NCBI GenBank assembly: GCA_902543405.1
Contig: CACBYC010000007.1
Span: 1-59,044, forward strand
Reading direction: 5' to 3'
DNA from: an uncultured Pelagibacteraceae bacterium
GTDB taxonomy: Bacteria > Pseudomonadota > Alphaproteobacteria > Pelagibacterales > Pelagibacteraceae
Length of the DNA stretch: 59,044 bases
In this document: positions 1 through 10,000 of the stretch, piece by piece
Numbering within the stretch: the first letter of the stretch is position 1
Layout: each line of letters starts with the position of its first letter
The notes under the pieces: generated by a model
Databases searched by the model: none
What the model saw: only the letters and a program-made list of their open reading frames with translations
Told to the model about the DNA's origin: nothing
Position numbers and translations under genes: made by a program

Positions 1-665
1 ATTTAATATCATACATTTTTTCAAATAATGCAAATGAGAGTCAATATTTAAAAAATATATTTAAAGATAAAAAAATTATTTGTTTTGATGTGGGGGCAAA
101 TTTAGGAGGATATTCATCCTTTATAAATAAAAATCTTAATGTAAAAGAGTTACACATTTTTGAACCATCTAAAGAATGCACAATTTATTTAAAAAAAAAT
201 TATAATGAAAAAAAATTTAAGATTGAAGAGTCGGCTGTGACTATAAGAGATGGTAAAAGAGATTTTTATGAAAACGAAATTTTGTCACAATCTAGTTTAC
301 ACCGGTATAAAAACAAATTTAATAAAAACTATAATATTAAGAAAAAATACGAGGTTAATTGTATTAGTTTAGACAATTATTGCAGCAAATTATCTGCAAA
401 TTTTAATATCGATATACTCAAAATCGATGCAGAAGGAGAAGATTTAAATGTTCTTAAAGGAAGTAAATCATTACTCTCAAAAAAAAAAATTAAAATAATT
501 AAAATTGAGCTTTTAAATAAAATAAATCCTAAAAATAAAAAAAATAACTTATTCGAAATAATTAATTATTTAAATTCTCAGAATTATTATATTAGCTCGA
601 TTGTAAAAACCAAATATCAAGACACAAAATTATTAATGATGGATGCTTACTTTGAGCCACTATAA
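1..665 (+). CDS. FkbM-family SAM-dependent methyltransferase, 5'-truncated by window edge
   Basis: The frame is open back to the first base, so the gene starts outside the window. A GTG at 90 can be read as a start, but it lies inside the SAM-binding motif I: codons before it read CFDVGANLGGYS when joined. A second family hallmark, KIDAEGEDLNVLKG, follows at about 423-465. FkbM-type enzymes O-methylate sugars or other small molecules, often in surface-polysaccharide loci, which fits the glycosyltransferase-like neighbour. The substrate cannot be read from the sequence. The 3' end overlaps the convergent downstream gene by 19 bases. An 11-base A run inside the gene leaves the frame intact. Confidence 0.85.
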   Translation, partial: LISYIFSNNANESQYLKNIFKDKKIICFDVGANLGGYSSFINKNLNVKELHIFEPSKECTIYLKKNYNEKKFKIEESAVTIRDGKRDFYENEILSQSSLHRYKNKFNKNYNIKKKYEVNCISLDNYCSKLSANFNIDILKIDAEGEDLNVLKGSKSLLSKKKIKIIKIELLNKINPKNKKNNLFEIINYLNSQNYYISSIVKTKYQDTKLLMMDAYFEPL

Positions 666-2257
666 TTTATGCATATATTACTAATTACTTCATTTGGAAT
701 TTTACTTGTGTAATATTTATAAAAACCATAATCAAGATTATTACAATAACTACGTAAATTTGTTTCTTTTAATAAATTAATACTTTTTGAAATTTGGTTA
801 AAAGTAAAAATAAAAATAAATGCTACAAAAATAATGGATTTAATTTTATTTACTACAAAACTTAAATTTAAACTAAGCGCAAGTAACAAAAACATTTCAG
901 AATTAAGGTAATATGTATCCTGCTCATACCTAAATAATAAAATTGATTGTATAATTAAAAACCCTAACAATAAAATGATTAAAGAAATAAATTTTGTTAA
1001 ATTATATTTTTTAATATTAAGCAAAAATAATAAAATATTAGACCAAAATAACACAGAATGAAATGAATATGATAAAATATATTTTTCAATGACTACATAA
1101 AAATTATTAGTAATTGTTTTAAAGTAAATTGAAAGATTGTTAAATTCGTTAGCTCCTTTAATATCCTCTGATCCTGCGAACATATTCAATTGACCTATAA
1201 AATTTGTAAATGAGATAGACCATACAGCAATCGGTGCTGAAAAAAAATAAATAAGAAAATATTTATAAATAAAATAAGTTAATCCTATAACGATATTGTA
1301 AGTTAATAAATTTGTATAAATTTTATTTTGAAAAAAATAAATATAGAAAAATAAAATTAAATTTAGTCCAAAATAAACTGTTGTTAAGAAAACAAAGTCC
1401 AAATCCCTAGACAAAAAGAATGTATTATTAATTACTGTTTTTAACAAAATAAACAAAAAGACCACAATATACAAAGAAAAAAGTGCGTATTTATAAAATG
1501 AAATATTTAAATATTTGTATTTAAAATATTCAATATAATTTTTTTTTATTAAAAAAATTGAGGAAAAAAAAAGAAATGGTATTAAAAAAAAAACAATTTT
1601 TTTTTGCATCATTGCTGAGAAAATAAATATGCAAACCAAACAAAAATTTTTTATACCTTTGTTATTTAATGGTTCATAAAATTTTATTAGAAAATAAAAA
1701 GAAAATAAAATAAAAAAAATTGATATTAAGCCGCTTTCTATTCTATTAGAAGCTGAAGTAAAACCAATAGTAAAAATAAATAAAATAGAAATTAGGAAAG
1801 AAATCAATTTGTCTTTGGAATATTTCTCTGCAATTTTATAGAATAAAAGAATTATTCCCAAAGATATAATTTGAATTACTAATCTAGATATAAAAAATAA
1901 CTTACTTAGTGAAATATCTATATTTTCAGAATTTAAAAAACCTTTTAAATCATTAAAATCTATAAATCCAAAAAAATTAAATATTTTATAAAAAGTTGAA
2001 AAAATAATATACGTGAAAAGTGATGGATGATCTAAATGATGTATTTGAAAACCTTCGCTATATAACAATGAATTGTAAACGAAAACTATATCATCCCTAT
2101 GATATGTGGAAAAATGTTTTATATTTTCTTCTGTTCCTAGCAGCTGTGGATTAAGAAATAGAATTACAAAAAAAAAAATAATATATAAAATAATAATGTG
2201 ATATACTTGGGTGCTAGATATTAAATTTGAAAAAAAATTTTTATTCATACTTAACAC
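647..2257 (-). CDS. polytopic membrane protein, probable GT-C (PMT/ArnT-like) glycosyltransferase
   Basis: The 536-residue protein has roughly a dozen hydrophobic segments. Its first periplasmic loop carries an acidic pair (YHRDDIVF, about residue 55) followed by LDHPSLFTY. That pattern recalls the Asp and HPP-type loop of lipid-phosphosugar-dependent GT-C glycosyltransferases (GT39/GT83). This supports a role in adding a sugar to a surface glycan at the membrane, but donor and acceptor are unknown. The listed start is a GTG that overlaps the glmS stop (TAGTG). An ATG three codons further in (base 2248) is an equally possible start. It is the last gene of a glmU-C/glmS/membrane-protein run on the minus strand. 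Confidence 0.7.
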   Translation of the reverse strand: MLSMNKNFFSNLISSTQVYHIIILYIIFFFVILFLNPQLLGTEENIKHFSTYHRDDIVFVYNSLLYSEGFQIHHLDHPSLFTYIIFSTFYKIFNFFGFIDFNDLKGFLNSENIDISLSKLFFISRLVIQIISLGIILLFYKIAEKYSKDKLISFLISILFIFTIGFTSASNRIESGLISIFFILFSFYFLIKFYEPLNNKGIKNFCLVCIFIFSAMMQKKIVFFLIPFLFFSSIFLIKKNYIEYFKYKYLNISFYKYALFSLYIVVFLFILLKTVINNTFFLSRDLDFVFLTTVYFGLNLILFFYIYFFQNKIYTNLLTYNIVIGLTYFIYKYFLIYFFSAPIAVWSISFTNFIGQLNMFAGSEDIKGANEFNNLSIYFKTITNNFYVVIEKYILSYSFHSVLFWSNILLFLLNIKKYNLTKFISLIILLLGFLIIQSILLFRYEQDTYYLNSEMFLLLALSLNLSFVVNKIKSIIFVAFIFIFTFNQISKSINLLKETNLRSYCNNLDYGFYKYYTSKIPNEVISNICINYSGSK

Positions 2258-4077
2258 TATTCAACTGTAACAGATTTTGCCAAATTTCTAGGCTTATCTA
2301 TATCGTAACCTTTTTCCAAAGCTGAATAAAAAGCTAATTTCTGCAAGGGTATAGTGATTAAAAAAGGAATTAATTCGTTATTAAGTTGATCTACTTCGAT
2401 AATTTCCCAAATGTTTTCTGATGTAATTTCATCCTTGCTCTTAGTAGTAATCAATAAAACCTTTGCTCCTCTTGCAATGACCTCCTGCATATTAGACATC
2501 GTTTTTTTATAATGATCGTCTCTTGGAGCTATGACAACTACAGGCATACCCTCTTCTATCAAAGCTAATGGTCCATGTTTCATTTCACCTGCCGGATAAC
2601 CCTCAGCGTGGACATAGGCTAATTCTTTAAGTTTCAAAGCTCCCTCTAATGCAATAGGGAATGAATATCCTCTTCCCAAAAACATACAACCTTTGGCATG
2701 AGCAAAAACTTTACCAATATTCAAAATTTTGTGATCTAGTTTTAATGTTTTTTTGGCTGAATTAGACAATAAAAGTAAATTTTTAATTTTAGACTGATAC
2801 TCATGCTTATTAATAAATTTTTGATCAAAGGAAATTTTTATAGACAATATATATAATACTAACATTTGACCAAGAAATGCTTTCGTTGATGCAACACCAA
2901 TTTCTTGACCGCAATAAATAGGCAAAACTAAATCAGCCTCTCTTGCTATAGAACTTTCAACCACATTTACGACTGCACATGTTTTCATTTTATTTTTTTT
3001 ACATAATTCCAAGGCTGCATAAGTGTCAGCAGTTTCACCAGATTGCGAAACAAAAACATACAGACAATCATTTTTGAATCTAACTTTTCGGTATCTAAAT
3101 TCTGAAGCTATATCAATACTTACGTCAAGACTTGTATTTTGCTCAATCCAATACTTTGCAACTAAACAAGAATGATAGGCCGTTCCACAACCAATCAGCA
3201 CAATTGATTTAAATAAATTCATCTTCCATGGAAAATTATATAAATTTATCTGATTATTATGTTTATCGATATACTCATTTATACAATCATTTAAAGTTGA
3301 TGGCTGTTCATCTATTTCTTTTTCCATAAAATATTTATAATCACCTTTTTCATAATAAGTATCTTCTTTCGAAAGATTCAAAACTTTCTTGTTTATTTTT
3401 ACTCCATGTGCCTCAAAAAATTCTATTTGATCTTTTTTGATAATACAAAATTCTCCATCGTCTAAATAAGAGATTTTGTTTGTCATAGATTTCAGTGCAT
3501 ATGAGTCAGATCCTAAATAATTTTCATTTGGACCATATCCAACAGCTAATGGCGATCCTCTTCTAGCGCCAATTATTAAGTCATTTCTATCCTTAAAAAT
3601 TATTCCTAATGCAAAACTTCCATGGAGTTTTTTTAGAACTTTAATAATTGTACTTTTCAAAGAATTTTTTTTTAGATAGTCTGTAACAAGATGAGCTATT
3701 ACCTCGGTGTCAGTCTGCGATTTAAAAATATATCCTTTTTTTTCTAAAAGTTTTTTTAAAATTGTTGAATTTTCTATAATTCCATTATGCACAACAGAAA
3801 CTTGATCTGAAGAGTGGGGATGAGCATTGATTTTACTAGGCTTGCCATGAGTTGCCCATCTAACATGGCCAATGCCAATATCTCCTTTAAGATTTAATTT
3901 TAATATATCTTTTTCTAAGAAATCAACTCTTCCTTCTCGCTTTACCTCATTAATATTACCTTCAACTATAGTTGCAATCCCAGCAGAATCATATCCTCTA
4001 TATTCAAGTTTTCTTAAAGAATTAACTATTCTACTAGAAACTTCTTTGGTACTGACTATTCCAACGATACCACACAT
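2257..4077 (-). CDS. glmS: glutamine-fructose-6-phosphate aminotransferase (isomerising)
   Basis: Catalyses fructose-6-phosphate + glutamine to glucosamine-6-phosphate, the committed step to UDP-GlcNAc for peptidoglycan and LPS. The protein is 606 residues, the normal length. It starts MCGIVGIV, so Cys2 becomes the N-terminal nucleophile of the glutaminase domain. Further hallmarks are RWATHGKP and HNGIIEN in the glutaminase half. Two SIS isomerase domains follow (GCGTAYHSC, SQSGETADT), and the C-terminus ends DKPRNLAKSVTVE, as is standard. Its start abuts the stop of the GlmU acetyltransferase-domain gene, giving a two-gene amino-sugar operon. Confidence 0.98.
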   Translation of the reverse strand: MCGIVGIVSTKEVSSRIVNSLRKLEYRGYDSAGIATIVEGNINEVKREGRVDFLEKDILKLNLKGDIGIGHVRWATHGKPSKINAHPHSSDQVSVVHNGIIENSTILKKLLEKKGYIFKSQTDTEVIAHLVTDYLKKNSLKSTIIKVLKKLHGSFALGIIFKDRNDLIIGARRGSPLAVGYGPNENYLGSDSYALKSMTNKISYLDDGEFCIIKKDQIEFFEAHGVKINKKVLNLSKEDTYYEKGDYKYFMEKEIDEQPSTLNDCINEYIDKHNNQINLYNFPWKMNLFKSIVLIGCGTAYHSCLVAKYWIEQNTSLDVSIDIASEFRYRKVRFKNDCLYVFVSQSGETADTYAALELCKKNKMKTCAVVNVVESSIAREADLVLPIYCGQEIGVASTKAFLGQMLVLYILSIKISFDQKFINKHEYQSKIKNLLLLSNSAKKTLKLDHKILNIGKVFAHAKGCMFLGRGYSFPIALEGALKLKELAYVHAEGYPAGEMKHGPLALIEEGMPVVVIAPRDDHYKKTMSNMQEVIARGAKVLLITTKSKDEITSENIWEIIEVDQLNNELIPFLITIPLQKLAFYSALEKGYDIDKPRNLAKSVTVE

Positions 4078-4698
4078 CTATTTTTTTCTTTTATAATTTT
4101 TTTTTTCTATTTGCTCAGTTCTTGTAAGAACTAAAGAATTTTTTGTAACTTTTTTTGTAATAACGGATCCAGCACCAACTATACTTTTTTTTTCAAGTTT
4201 AATTGGAGCTACTAGTGAAGAATTAGATCCTACAAAAACACCATCATCAATTATTGTTTTACTTTTTTTAATACCATCGTAGTTACATGTTATCGTTCCT
4301 GCTCCAATATTAACTTTCTTTCCAATATCAGTATCACCAACATATGATAAATGATTAATTTTTGAATTTTTACCAATAATACTTTTTTTTACTTCTACAA
4401 AATTTCCAACTTTTGATCCTGACTTAAGCACTGTCCCAGGTCTTAATCTAGCATATGGTCCAACATTGACATCATTATCAACTTTTACACCTTCTAAATG
4501 TGAGAAAGATAAAATTCTTACATTGTTTCCTACTGATACATTTTCTCTAATTACCACATAAGGTTCTATGGTCACATTTTTTCCAATTTTAGTATCTTTA
4601 GAAAAGAAAACTGTTTCTGGGTCTATCATTTTTACACCCTTTTTAAGAAATTTATTTCTTAACTTTAATTGAATATTTATTACTTTTTTTTGATTCAT
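4078..4698 (-). CDS. glmU: stand-alone GlmU acetyltransferase (left-handed beta-helix) domain
   Basis: The protein aligns by eye with only the C-terminal half of GlmU: the end of the linker helix plus RDP/DPETVFF, then hexapeptide repeats. Diagnostic motifs are PYARLRPGT (81-89), VGNFVEVKKS (97-106), NHLSYVGD with the catalytic His at residue 116, and ITCNYDG (136-142). That half makes GlcNAc-1-phosphate from GlcN-1-phosphate and acetyl-CoA. The roughly 230-residue uridylyltransferase half is absent: an in-frame stop lies four codons upstream of the ATG and the next gene is the divergent gph. The uridylyltransferase step must therefore be encoded elsewhere. It sits directly upstream of glmS, which supports the assignment. 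Confidence 0.88.
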   Translation of the reverse strand: MNQKKVINIQLKLRNKFLKKGVKMIDPETVFFSKDTKIGKNVTIEPYVVIRENVSVGNNVRILSFSHLEGVKVDNDVNVGPYARLRPGTVLKSGSKVGNFVEVKKSIIGKNSKINHLSYVGDTDIGKKVNIGAGTITCNYDGIKKSKTIIDDGVFVGSNSSLVAPIKLEKKSIVGAGSVITKKVTKNSLVLTRTEQIEKKNYKRKK

Positions 4699-4766
4699 TT
4701 GATATTTTTATATATTTGGGTATTAGTTTTATTAATTCACAATTTATTTCTTAATAATACTTTTAA

Positions 4767-5453
4767 ATGACACAAAAACTTACCATTCTTTTTGATCTCG
4801 ATGGAACTTTAATCGATACTGCACCTGATTTAATGAATGCTCATAATCATGTGATGAAAAAATTTGGCTATGAAACAAGGTCAACTGATGAAATAAGAAA
4901 TTTAGTTGGAAAAGGTGCTGAGTCGATGATTGGTAGATCAATGTGGAATCAAGCAAAAAAAGAATTAAAAAAAATTGATGATGAAGAAATTAAATCACAA
5001 ATGGTTAAAGAATTTATAGATTTTTATAGTAAAAATATTGCTAATGAAAGCAAGCTAATCAATGGCGTAAATGAATTCTTAGTTTGGTGCAAACAAAATA
5101 ATATTTCAATGGCTGTATGTACTAATAAAACAGAACATTTAGCAGTTGATCTTCTTAAGAAAATAAAAATTTATGATTATTTTGAATATGTTGCGGGCTA
5201 TAATACTTTTGAGTACTGCAAACCAGATCCAAGACATTTAACTAGTGTAGTAGAAATCTTACAGGGAGACGTTAAAAAAACAATTATGGTTGGTGATAGT
5301 GAAACAGACGCTGAATCTGCTAAGGCTGCGGATATACCCTTTATTTTAGTTGAAGGTGGTTATACTGATAAAGACCCTGATAAAATTTATCACAATTATC
5401 TTGTTAAAGATTTTATTAATTTGGAAAAATTAGTGTTGGCGTATATTAATTAA
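4767..5453 (+). CDS. gph: phosphoglycolate phosphatase-like HAD hydrolase
   Basis: This is a haloacid-dehalogenase phosphatase of 228 residues. Motif I is [10 protein letters not shown] with nucleophile Asp10 and acid/base Asp12. Motif II is VCTNKT, motif III is around KPDPRHL, and motif IV is [10 protein letters not shown]. The length and the DTAPDL sequence after motif I match Gph, which removes phosphate from 2-phosphoglycolate. Other small phosphorylated substrates remain possible. It is divergent from glmU-C/glmS and 13 bases upstream of prpD on the same strand, so it may be co-transcribed with the methylcitrate genes. Confidence 0.85.
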   Translation: MTQKLTILFDLDGTLIDTAPDLMNAHNHVMKKFGYETRSTDEIRNLVGKGAESMIGRSMWNQAKKELKKIDDEEIKSQMVKEFIDFYSKNIANESKLINGVNEFLVWCKQNNISMAVCTNKTEHLAVDLLKKIKIYDYFEYVAGYNTFEYCKPDPRHLTSVVEILQGDVKKTIMVGDSETDAESAKAADIPFILVEGGYTDKDPDKIYHNYLVKDFINLEKLVLAYIN

Positions 5454-5466
5454 AAAAGGAAATATT

Positions 5467-6969
5467 TTGATATTACATAAAGTAAAAGTTTATCCATCAA
5501 AAATTGCTCTACCAAAGAAAAAGCAATTAGCTTGGAAAATTGCAGAAATAGCATCTGATAATGCTAAATTAAATAATGATGCAATTGAAATGTCGATTAA
5601 CAGAATTATTGATAATGCATCTGTTGCAATAGCTTCATTAAATAGAAATTCAGTTATGTCGGCACGTGAAATGGCCAAAAGTCATTTGAGAAATAGTGGA
5701 TCAACTTTATTTGGTTTTAGTTCAAAAATAAAATTTGATGCTGAGTGGGCTGCGTGGGCAAATGGGACTGCTGTTAGAGAATTAGATTTTCATGATACTT
5801 TTTTAGCAGCTGATTATAGCCATCCAGGTGATAACATTCCTCCTTTAATAGCTGTTGGTGAAAAGCTTAAAAAAAGTGGAGTAGACCTTCTAAGAGGAAT
5901 TATTACAGCTTATGAAGTTCAAGTTAATTTGGTTAAAGGAATTTGTCTACATAAACATAAAATAGATCACATCGCACATTTAGGACCAAGTGTTGCTGCT
6001 GGAATTGGTTCAATGCTAAGATTAAATACTGAAACCATTTATCAAGCAGTTCAACAAGCGCTCCATGTTACTATTTCAACACGTCAATCTAGAAAAGGGG
6101 AAATATCAAGTTGGAAAGCATACGCACCAGCTCATGCAGGTAAATTAGCGATAGAGGCTGTTGATAGAGCAATGAGAGGCGAAGGTGCACCTAGCCCAAT
6201 TTACGAGGGAGAAGACAGTTTTATTGCAAGAATACTAGATGGAAAGAGTGCAAACTATAATGTTCCATTGCCAAAAAAGAATGAGCCTAAAAAAGCAATT
6301 CTAGAGACATATACAAAAGAATATTCAGCAGAATATCAGGCGCAAGCTCTTATAGATATTGGTAAAAAATTAAATAAGAGAATTCAAGATTTAAAAAGCA
6401 TAAAAAAAATTGATATTTACACTAGCCATCACACACATTTTGTAATTGGAACAGGAGCAAATGATCCCCAAAAAATGAGTCCAAATGCCTCAAGAGAAAC
6501 ATTGGATCACTCAATTATGTATATATTTGCTGTTGCTTTAGAAGATGCAGATTGGCATCATATTAAATCTTATACAAAAGCAAGAGCAAATAAAAAAAGT
6601 ACTATTAAATTATGGAAATCCATAACTACTCATGAAGATAAAAAATGGACAAAAAAATATCATCATCCTGATCCAAAAAAGAAGTCATTCGGTGCAAGAA
6701 TTGTTGTAACTTTAAATAATGGTAAAAAGATATCTGAAGAATTAGAAAGAGCCGATGCACATCCCTATGGCGCAAGACCTTTTACTAGAAAAAACTATAT
6801 TAAAAAATTTAGAACGTTAACTGAAAATATTATTTCCAAAAAAGAAAGTGATAGATTTTTGAAATCTGTTCAAAATTTAAAAAAATTAAAAAAAGGTAAT
6901 CTTGATAAATTAAATATTGAAGTAGGTAAAAAATATTTAAAAAATAATAATAAAAAAGGTATATTTTAA
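5467..6969 (+). CDS. prpD: 2-methylcitrate dehydratase (MmgE/PrpD family)
   Basis: Dehydrates 2-methylcitrate to 2-methyl-cis-aconitate in the propionyl-CoA methylcitrate cycle. The 500-residue length matches PrpD. The family core [19 protein letters not shown] (residues 105-123) and the [20 protein letters not shown] region are present. The start is a TTG at 5467, supported by an AAGGA a few bases upstream and by lack of a better ATG nearby. prpB begins on the base after the stop codon. With prpB and prpC adjacent, the identification is strong. I see no prpE, acnD or prpF in the window. Confidence 0.96.
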   Translation: MILHKVKVYPSKIALPKKKQLAWKIAEIASDNAKLNNDAIEMSINRIIDNASVAIASLNRNSVMSAREMAKSHLRNSGSTLFGFSSKIKFDAEWAAWANGTAVRELDFHDTFLAADYSHPGDNIPPLIAVGEKLKKSGVDLLRGIITAYEVQVNLVKGICLHKHKIDHIAHLGPSVAAGIGSMLRLNTETIYQAVQQALHVTISTRQSRKGEISSWKAYAPAHAGKLAIEAVDRAMRGEGAPSPIYEGEDSFIARILDGKSANYNVPLPKKNEPKKAILETYTKEYSAEYQAQALIDIGKKLNKRIQDLKSIKKIDIYTSHHTHFVIGTGANDPQKMSPNASRETLDHSIMYIFAVALEDADWHHIKSYTKARANKKSTIKLWKSITTHEDKKWTKKYHHPDPKKKSFGARIVVTLNNGKKISEELERADAHPYGARPFTRKNYIKKFRTLTENIISKKESDRFLKSVQNLKKLKKGNLDKLNIEVGKKYLKNNNKKGIF

Positions 6970-7866
6970 ATGCATTTTGTTGAAAAAGATTTGATACAAA
7001 AAAGGATAGATTTAGATACTAAGTTAAAATCTAATAAAATTCTTAGAGTTCCTGGAGCTTATAATCCTTTAACAGCTAAGTTAATTGAAGAAATTGGCTA
7101 CGATGCAGTTTATGTATCAGGTGGTGTTATGGCAAATGATTTAGGGTTTCCTGATATTGGCTTAACTACTTTACAGGATGTTAGTACAAGATCTTACTTA
7201 ATATCACGTGTTACAAATCTTCCAACAATTGTTGACATTGATACTGGATTTAAATCATGTAAGGAAACTGTTGAAACATTCGAAGAATTTGGCGTTGCAG
7301 CAGTTCATTTAGAAGATCAAATTGAACAAAAAAGATGTGGTCATTTAGACAACAAAGAACTGATAACTAAAGAAAAAATGGTATCTAAAATTAAAGAGTG
7401 TGTGAATGCTAGAAAAGATAAAAATTTCAAAATTATAGCTAGATCAGATGCAAAAAACGTAGAAGGAATAGATAGCATGATCGATAGATGTAAAGCATAT
7501 GTTGATGCTGGTGCTGAGGTAATATTTCCAGAAGCTTTAAAAGATGAAAAAGAGTTTGAATTAGTTAGAAAATCCATTGATTGCTATCTTTTGGCTAATA
7601 TGACGGAGTTTGGAAAATCTAAATTACTTAATTATAAACAGCTAGAGGATTTGGGATACAATATTGTTATCTATCCAGTTTCTACTCAAAGATTAGCAAT
7701 GAAAAATGTAGAGGATGGTTTGCGTGCCATTTTTGCTGATGGACATCAAAACAATATTATTGATAAAATGCAAACGCGGAAAAGGTTGTATGATTTAGTA
7801 GAATACGAAAAATATAATGATTTAGATGAAAAGATTTATAATTTTAATACAGATGGACATGAATAA
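6970..7866 (+). CDS. prpB: 2-methylisocitrate lyase
   Basis: Cleaves 2-methylisocitrate to pyruvate and succinate in the methylcitrate cycle. The protein is a 298-residue isocitrate-lyase/PEP-mutase barrel. VSGGVMANDLGFPD (49-62), the metal-binding TIVDIDTGF (86-94) and the catalytic loop KRCGH (121-125, Cys123) are all intact. The start directly follows the prpD stop, and its TAA shares a base with the ATG of prpC (TAATG), so the three genes look translationally coupled. Residual doubt is only between methylisocitrate lyase and a close oxaloacetate/phosphonate relative; the neighbours settle it. Confidence 0.96.
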   Translation: MHFVEKDLIQKRIDLDTKLKSNKILRVPGAYNPLTAKLIEEIGYDAVYVSGGVMANDLGFPDIGLTTLQDVSTRSYLISRVTNLPTIVDIDTGFKSCKETVETFEEFGVAAVHLEDQIEQKRCGHLDNKELITKEKMVSKIKECVNARKDKNFKIIARSDAKNVEGIDSMIDRCKAYVDAGAEVIFPEALKDEKEFELVRKSIDCYLLANMTEFGKSKLLNYKQLEDLGYNIVIYPVSTQRLAMKNVEDGLRAIFADGHQNNIIDKMQTRKRLYDLVEYEKYNDLDEKIYNFNTDGHE

Positions 7867-8990
7867 TGAGTGACGAAATCAAAAAAGGTTTGCTAGGTAT
7901 AGTTGTTGACGAAACAGAAGTTTCCAAAGTAATGCCTGAGATTAATTCTTTAACTTACAGAGGATATGCTGCTCAAGATTTATGTTCGAAATGTAAATTT
8001 GAAGAAGTTGCTTATCTTATACTTAATGGGGAACTACCAACCAAAAAACAGTTAAAAAAATTTGAAAAAGAAGAGAGAAAAGAAAGGAAGTTATCTAAAA
8101 CTTTAATAGATGATATAAAAAAATTTCCAAAAAAAGCTCACCCTATGGATGTTGCAAGAACAGCTGTTAGTATTATGGGTCTTGAAGATAAAGACACTAA
8201 GGACAACTCTCCTAAGGCCAATATGAGAAAAGTTATGAGAATTTTTGCAAAAATGCCAGTTGCACTAGCTGCATTTTATAGAGCAAGAAAAGGAAAAAAA
8301 ATTATACCACCAAAAAGCAAACTTTCATTTTCTGAAAATTTTTTTAATATGTGTTTTGGAAAAGTCCCAAACAAAGAGATTGTAAAAGCATTTGATGTAT
8401 CTCTTATTCTATATGCAGAACATAGTTTTAATGTTTCTACATTTACTGCTAGAACAATCACAAGCAGTTTGTCAGATATTCATGGTGCAATAACTGGCGC
8501 AATAGCTAGTTTGAAAGGACCTCTTCATGGAGGTGCTAACGAAGAAGTAATGCATATGATGAATAAAATTAAAAAACCTGAGAACGCACTTAAATGGATA
8601 AATAAAGCTTTAGATAATAAAGATGTAGTTATGGGTTTTGGTCACAGAGTTTACAAAAGTGGAGACTCTAGAGTTCCAACCATGAGGGAATATTTTGGCA
8701 AAGTTGCTAAAATTAAAAAAGACAACAAATTTGAAAAAATTTACGATATTGTAGAAAAGGTAATGATAGACAGAAAAAATATTCATCCAAATGTGGACTA
8801 CCCTACTGGACCAACTTACCATTTAATGGGTTTTGATACAGATTTTTTCACTCCGATTTTTGTTATTTCAAGAATTACTGGCTGGTCAGCTCATGTTATA
8901 GAACAACATGCTGCAAATAAGCTGATTAGACCACTAGCTAGCTATAAAGGTAGCAAGCATCGTAGGGTTCTTCAATTAAATCAAAGATAA
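7866..8990 (+). CDS. prpC: 2-methylcitrate synthase (citrate synthase family)
   Basis: Condenses propionyl-CoA with oxaloacetate to 2-methylcitrate. The 374-residue length is typical of the short PrpC/CitZ-type citrate synthases. Active-site residues are present: His221 in GPLHGGANEE, His260 in GFGHRVYK and Asp311 in NVDYPTG. The N-terminus (KKGLLGIVVDET, YRGYAAQDL) is PrpC-like. It is the last gene of gph-prpD-prpB-prpC and converges on nrdB with only two bases between the stop codons. Confidence 0.95.
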   Translation: MSDEIKKGLLGIVVDETEVSKVMPEINSLTYRGYAAQDLCSKCKFEEVAYLILNGELPTKKQLKKFEKEERKERKLSKTLIDDIKKFPKKAHPMDVARTAVSIMGLEDKDTKDNSPKANMRKVMRIFAKMPVALAAFYRARKGKKIIPPKSKLSFSENFFNMCFGKVPNKEIVKAFDVSLILYAEHSFNVSTFTARTITSSLSDIHGAITGAIASLKGPLHGGANEEVMHMMNKIKKPENALKWINKALDNKDVVMGFGHRVYKSGDSRVPTMREYFGKVAKIKKDNKFEKIYDIVEKVMIDRKNIHPNVDYPTGPTYHLMGFDTDFFTPIFVISRITGWSAHVIEQHAANKLIRPLASYKGSKHRRVLQLNQR

Positions 8991-8992
8991 AC

Positions 8993-10000
8993 TTAAGAAA
9001 AAGCTTCTGTCCAAGATCCTCTTGTAGATGCTTTAGAATATTCTGTTGCTCTACCTTCAAAGAAGTTCATATGTTCCACTGCATTCAACATGGTATCAAG
9101 CCAAGTTAATGGATTTTTTTGAACATCATAAATAGGTTCTAAGCCCAACTGATCTAATCTTCTATTTGCAATAAACCTTATATATTCTTTAACCTCTTTT
9201 GCAGTTAAACCTTCCATAGGTCCCATTTCAAAAGCTAAATCAATAAAAGAATCTTCATGTTCAACAATAGTTCTGCATGCCTCATAAAGTTCTTTTTTAA
9301 GTTTTGGAGTCCATATTTCAGGGTTTTCTTTAATAAATTCTTTAAAGATTCTAATCATTGAATTACAGTGAAGTGTTTCATCTCTTACTGACCAAGTAAC
9401 AATCTGGCCCATACCCTTCATCTTGTTATGTCTTGGGAAGTTAAGTAAGATTGCAAAACTAGCAAATAATTGTAGACCTTCTGTGAATGCACTAAATACA
9501 GCAACTGTTTTTGCAATATCTTTTTTTGAATTTACATTGAAGTTTTGCATGTAATCATATTTATCTTTCATCTCTTTGTACTTCATAAACGCTGAATACT
9601 CTGACTCTGGCATTCCAATTGTATCTAAAAGATGTGAATAAGCTGCAACATGAACAGTTTCCATTGAAGCAAATGCAGTCATCATCATTAAAACTTCTGT
9701 GGGTTTAAATACGGTTGTGTAATGTCTTAAGTAGCAGTTGTTAACCTCAACATCTGCTTGTGTAAAAAATCTGAAAATCTGAGTTAATAGGTTTTTCTCA
9801 GGTTGAGATAAATTCTTTTGCCAATCTCTGACATCATCACCCAACGGAACTTCCTCTGGTAACCAATGAATTCTCTGTTGGGTTAGCCATGCGTCGTAAC
9901 ACCATGGATATCTAAAAGGTTTGTAAACTGGGTTCTCAACTAATAGACCCATTTTTTTTGGTTGAATTATTTCTTTACTAATTTTTTCTGCTACTGACAT
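8993..10000 (-). CDS. nrdB: class I ribonucleotide reductase, beta (radical) subunit
   Basis: Provides the di-iron/tyrosyl radical for NrdA. Using the 335-residue form, the expected ligands are ADVEV (first acidic ligand), Glu114-x-x-His117-x-x-x-Tyr121 in METVHVAAY (radical Tyr), AFTEGLQ and RDETLH. I chose ATG at 10000 because GAGGAG lies 8 bases upstream. An upstream in-frame GTG at 10009 would have that site directly against it. The start lies inside or just before the end of nrdA (stop at 9991-9993), so the two are coupled. No ATP-cone is visible at either end. Confidence 0.96.
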   Translation of the reverse strand: MSVAEKISKEIIQPKKMGLLVENPVYKPFRYPWCYDAWLTQQRIHWLPEEVPLGDDVRDWQKNLSQPEKNLLTQIFRFFTQADVEVNNCYLRHYTTVFKPTEVLMMMTAFASMETVHVAAYSHLLDTIGMPESEYSAFMKYKEMKDKYDYMQNFNVNSKKDIAKTVAVFSAFTEGLQLFASFAILLNFPRHNKMKGMGQIVTWSVRDETLHCNSMIRIFKEFIKENPEIWTPKLKKELYEACRTIVEHEDSFIDLAFEMGPMEGLTAKEVKEYIRFIANRRLDQLGLEPIYDVQKNPLTWLDTMLNAVEHMNFFEGRATEYSKASTRGSWTEAFS

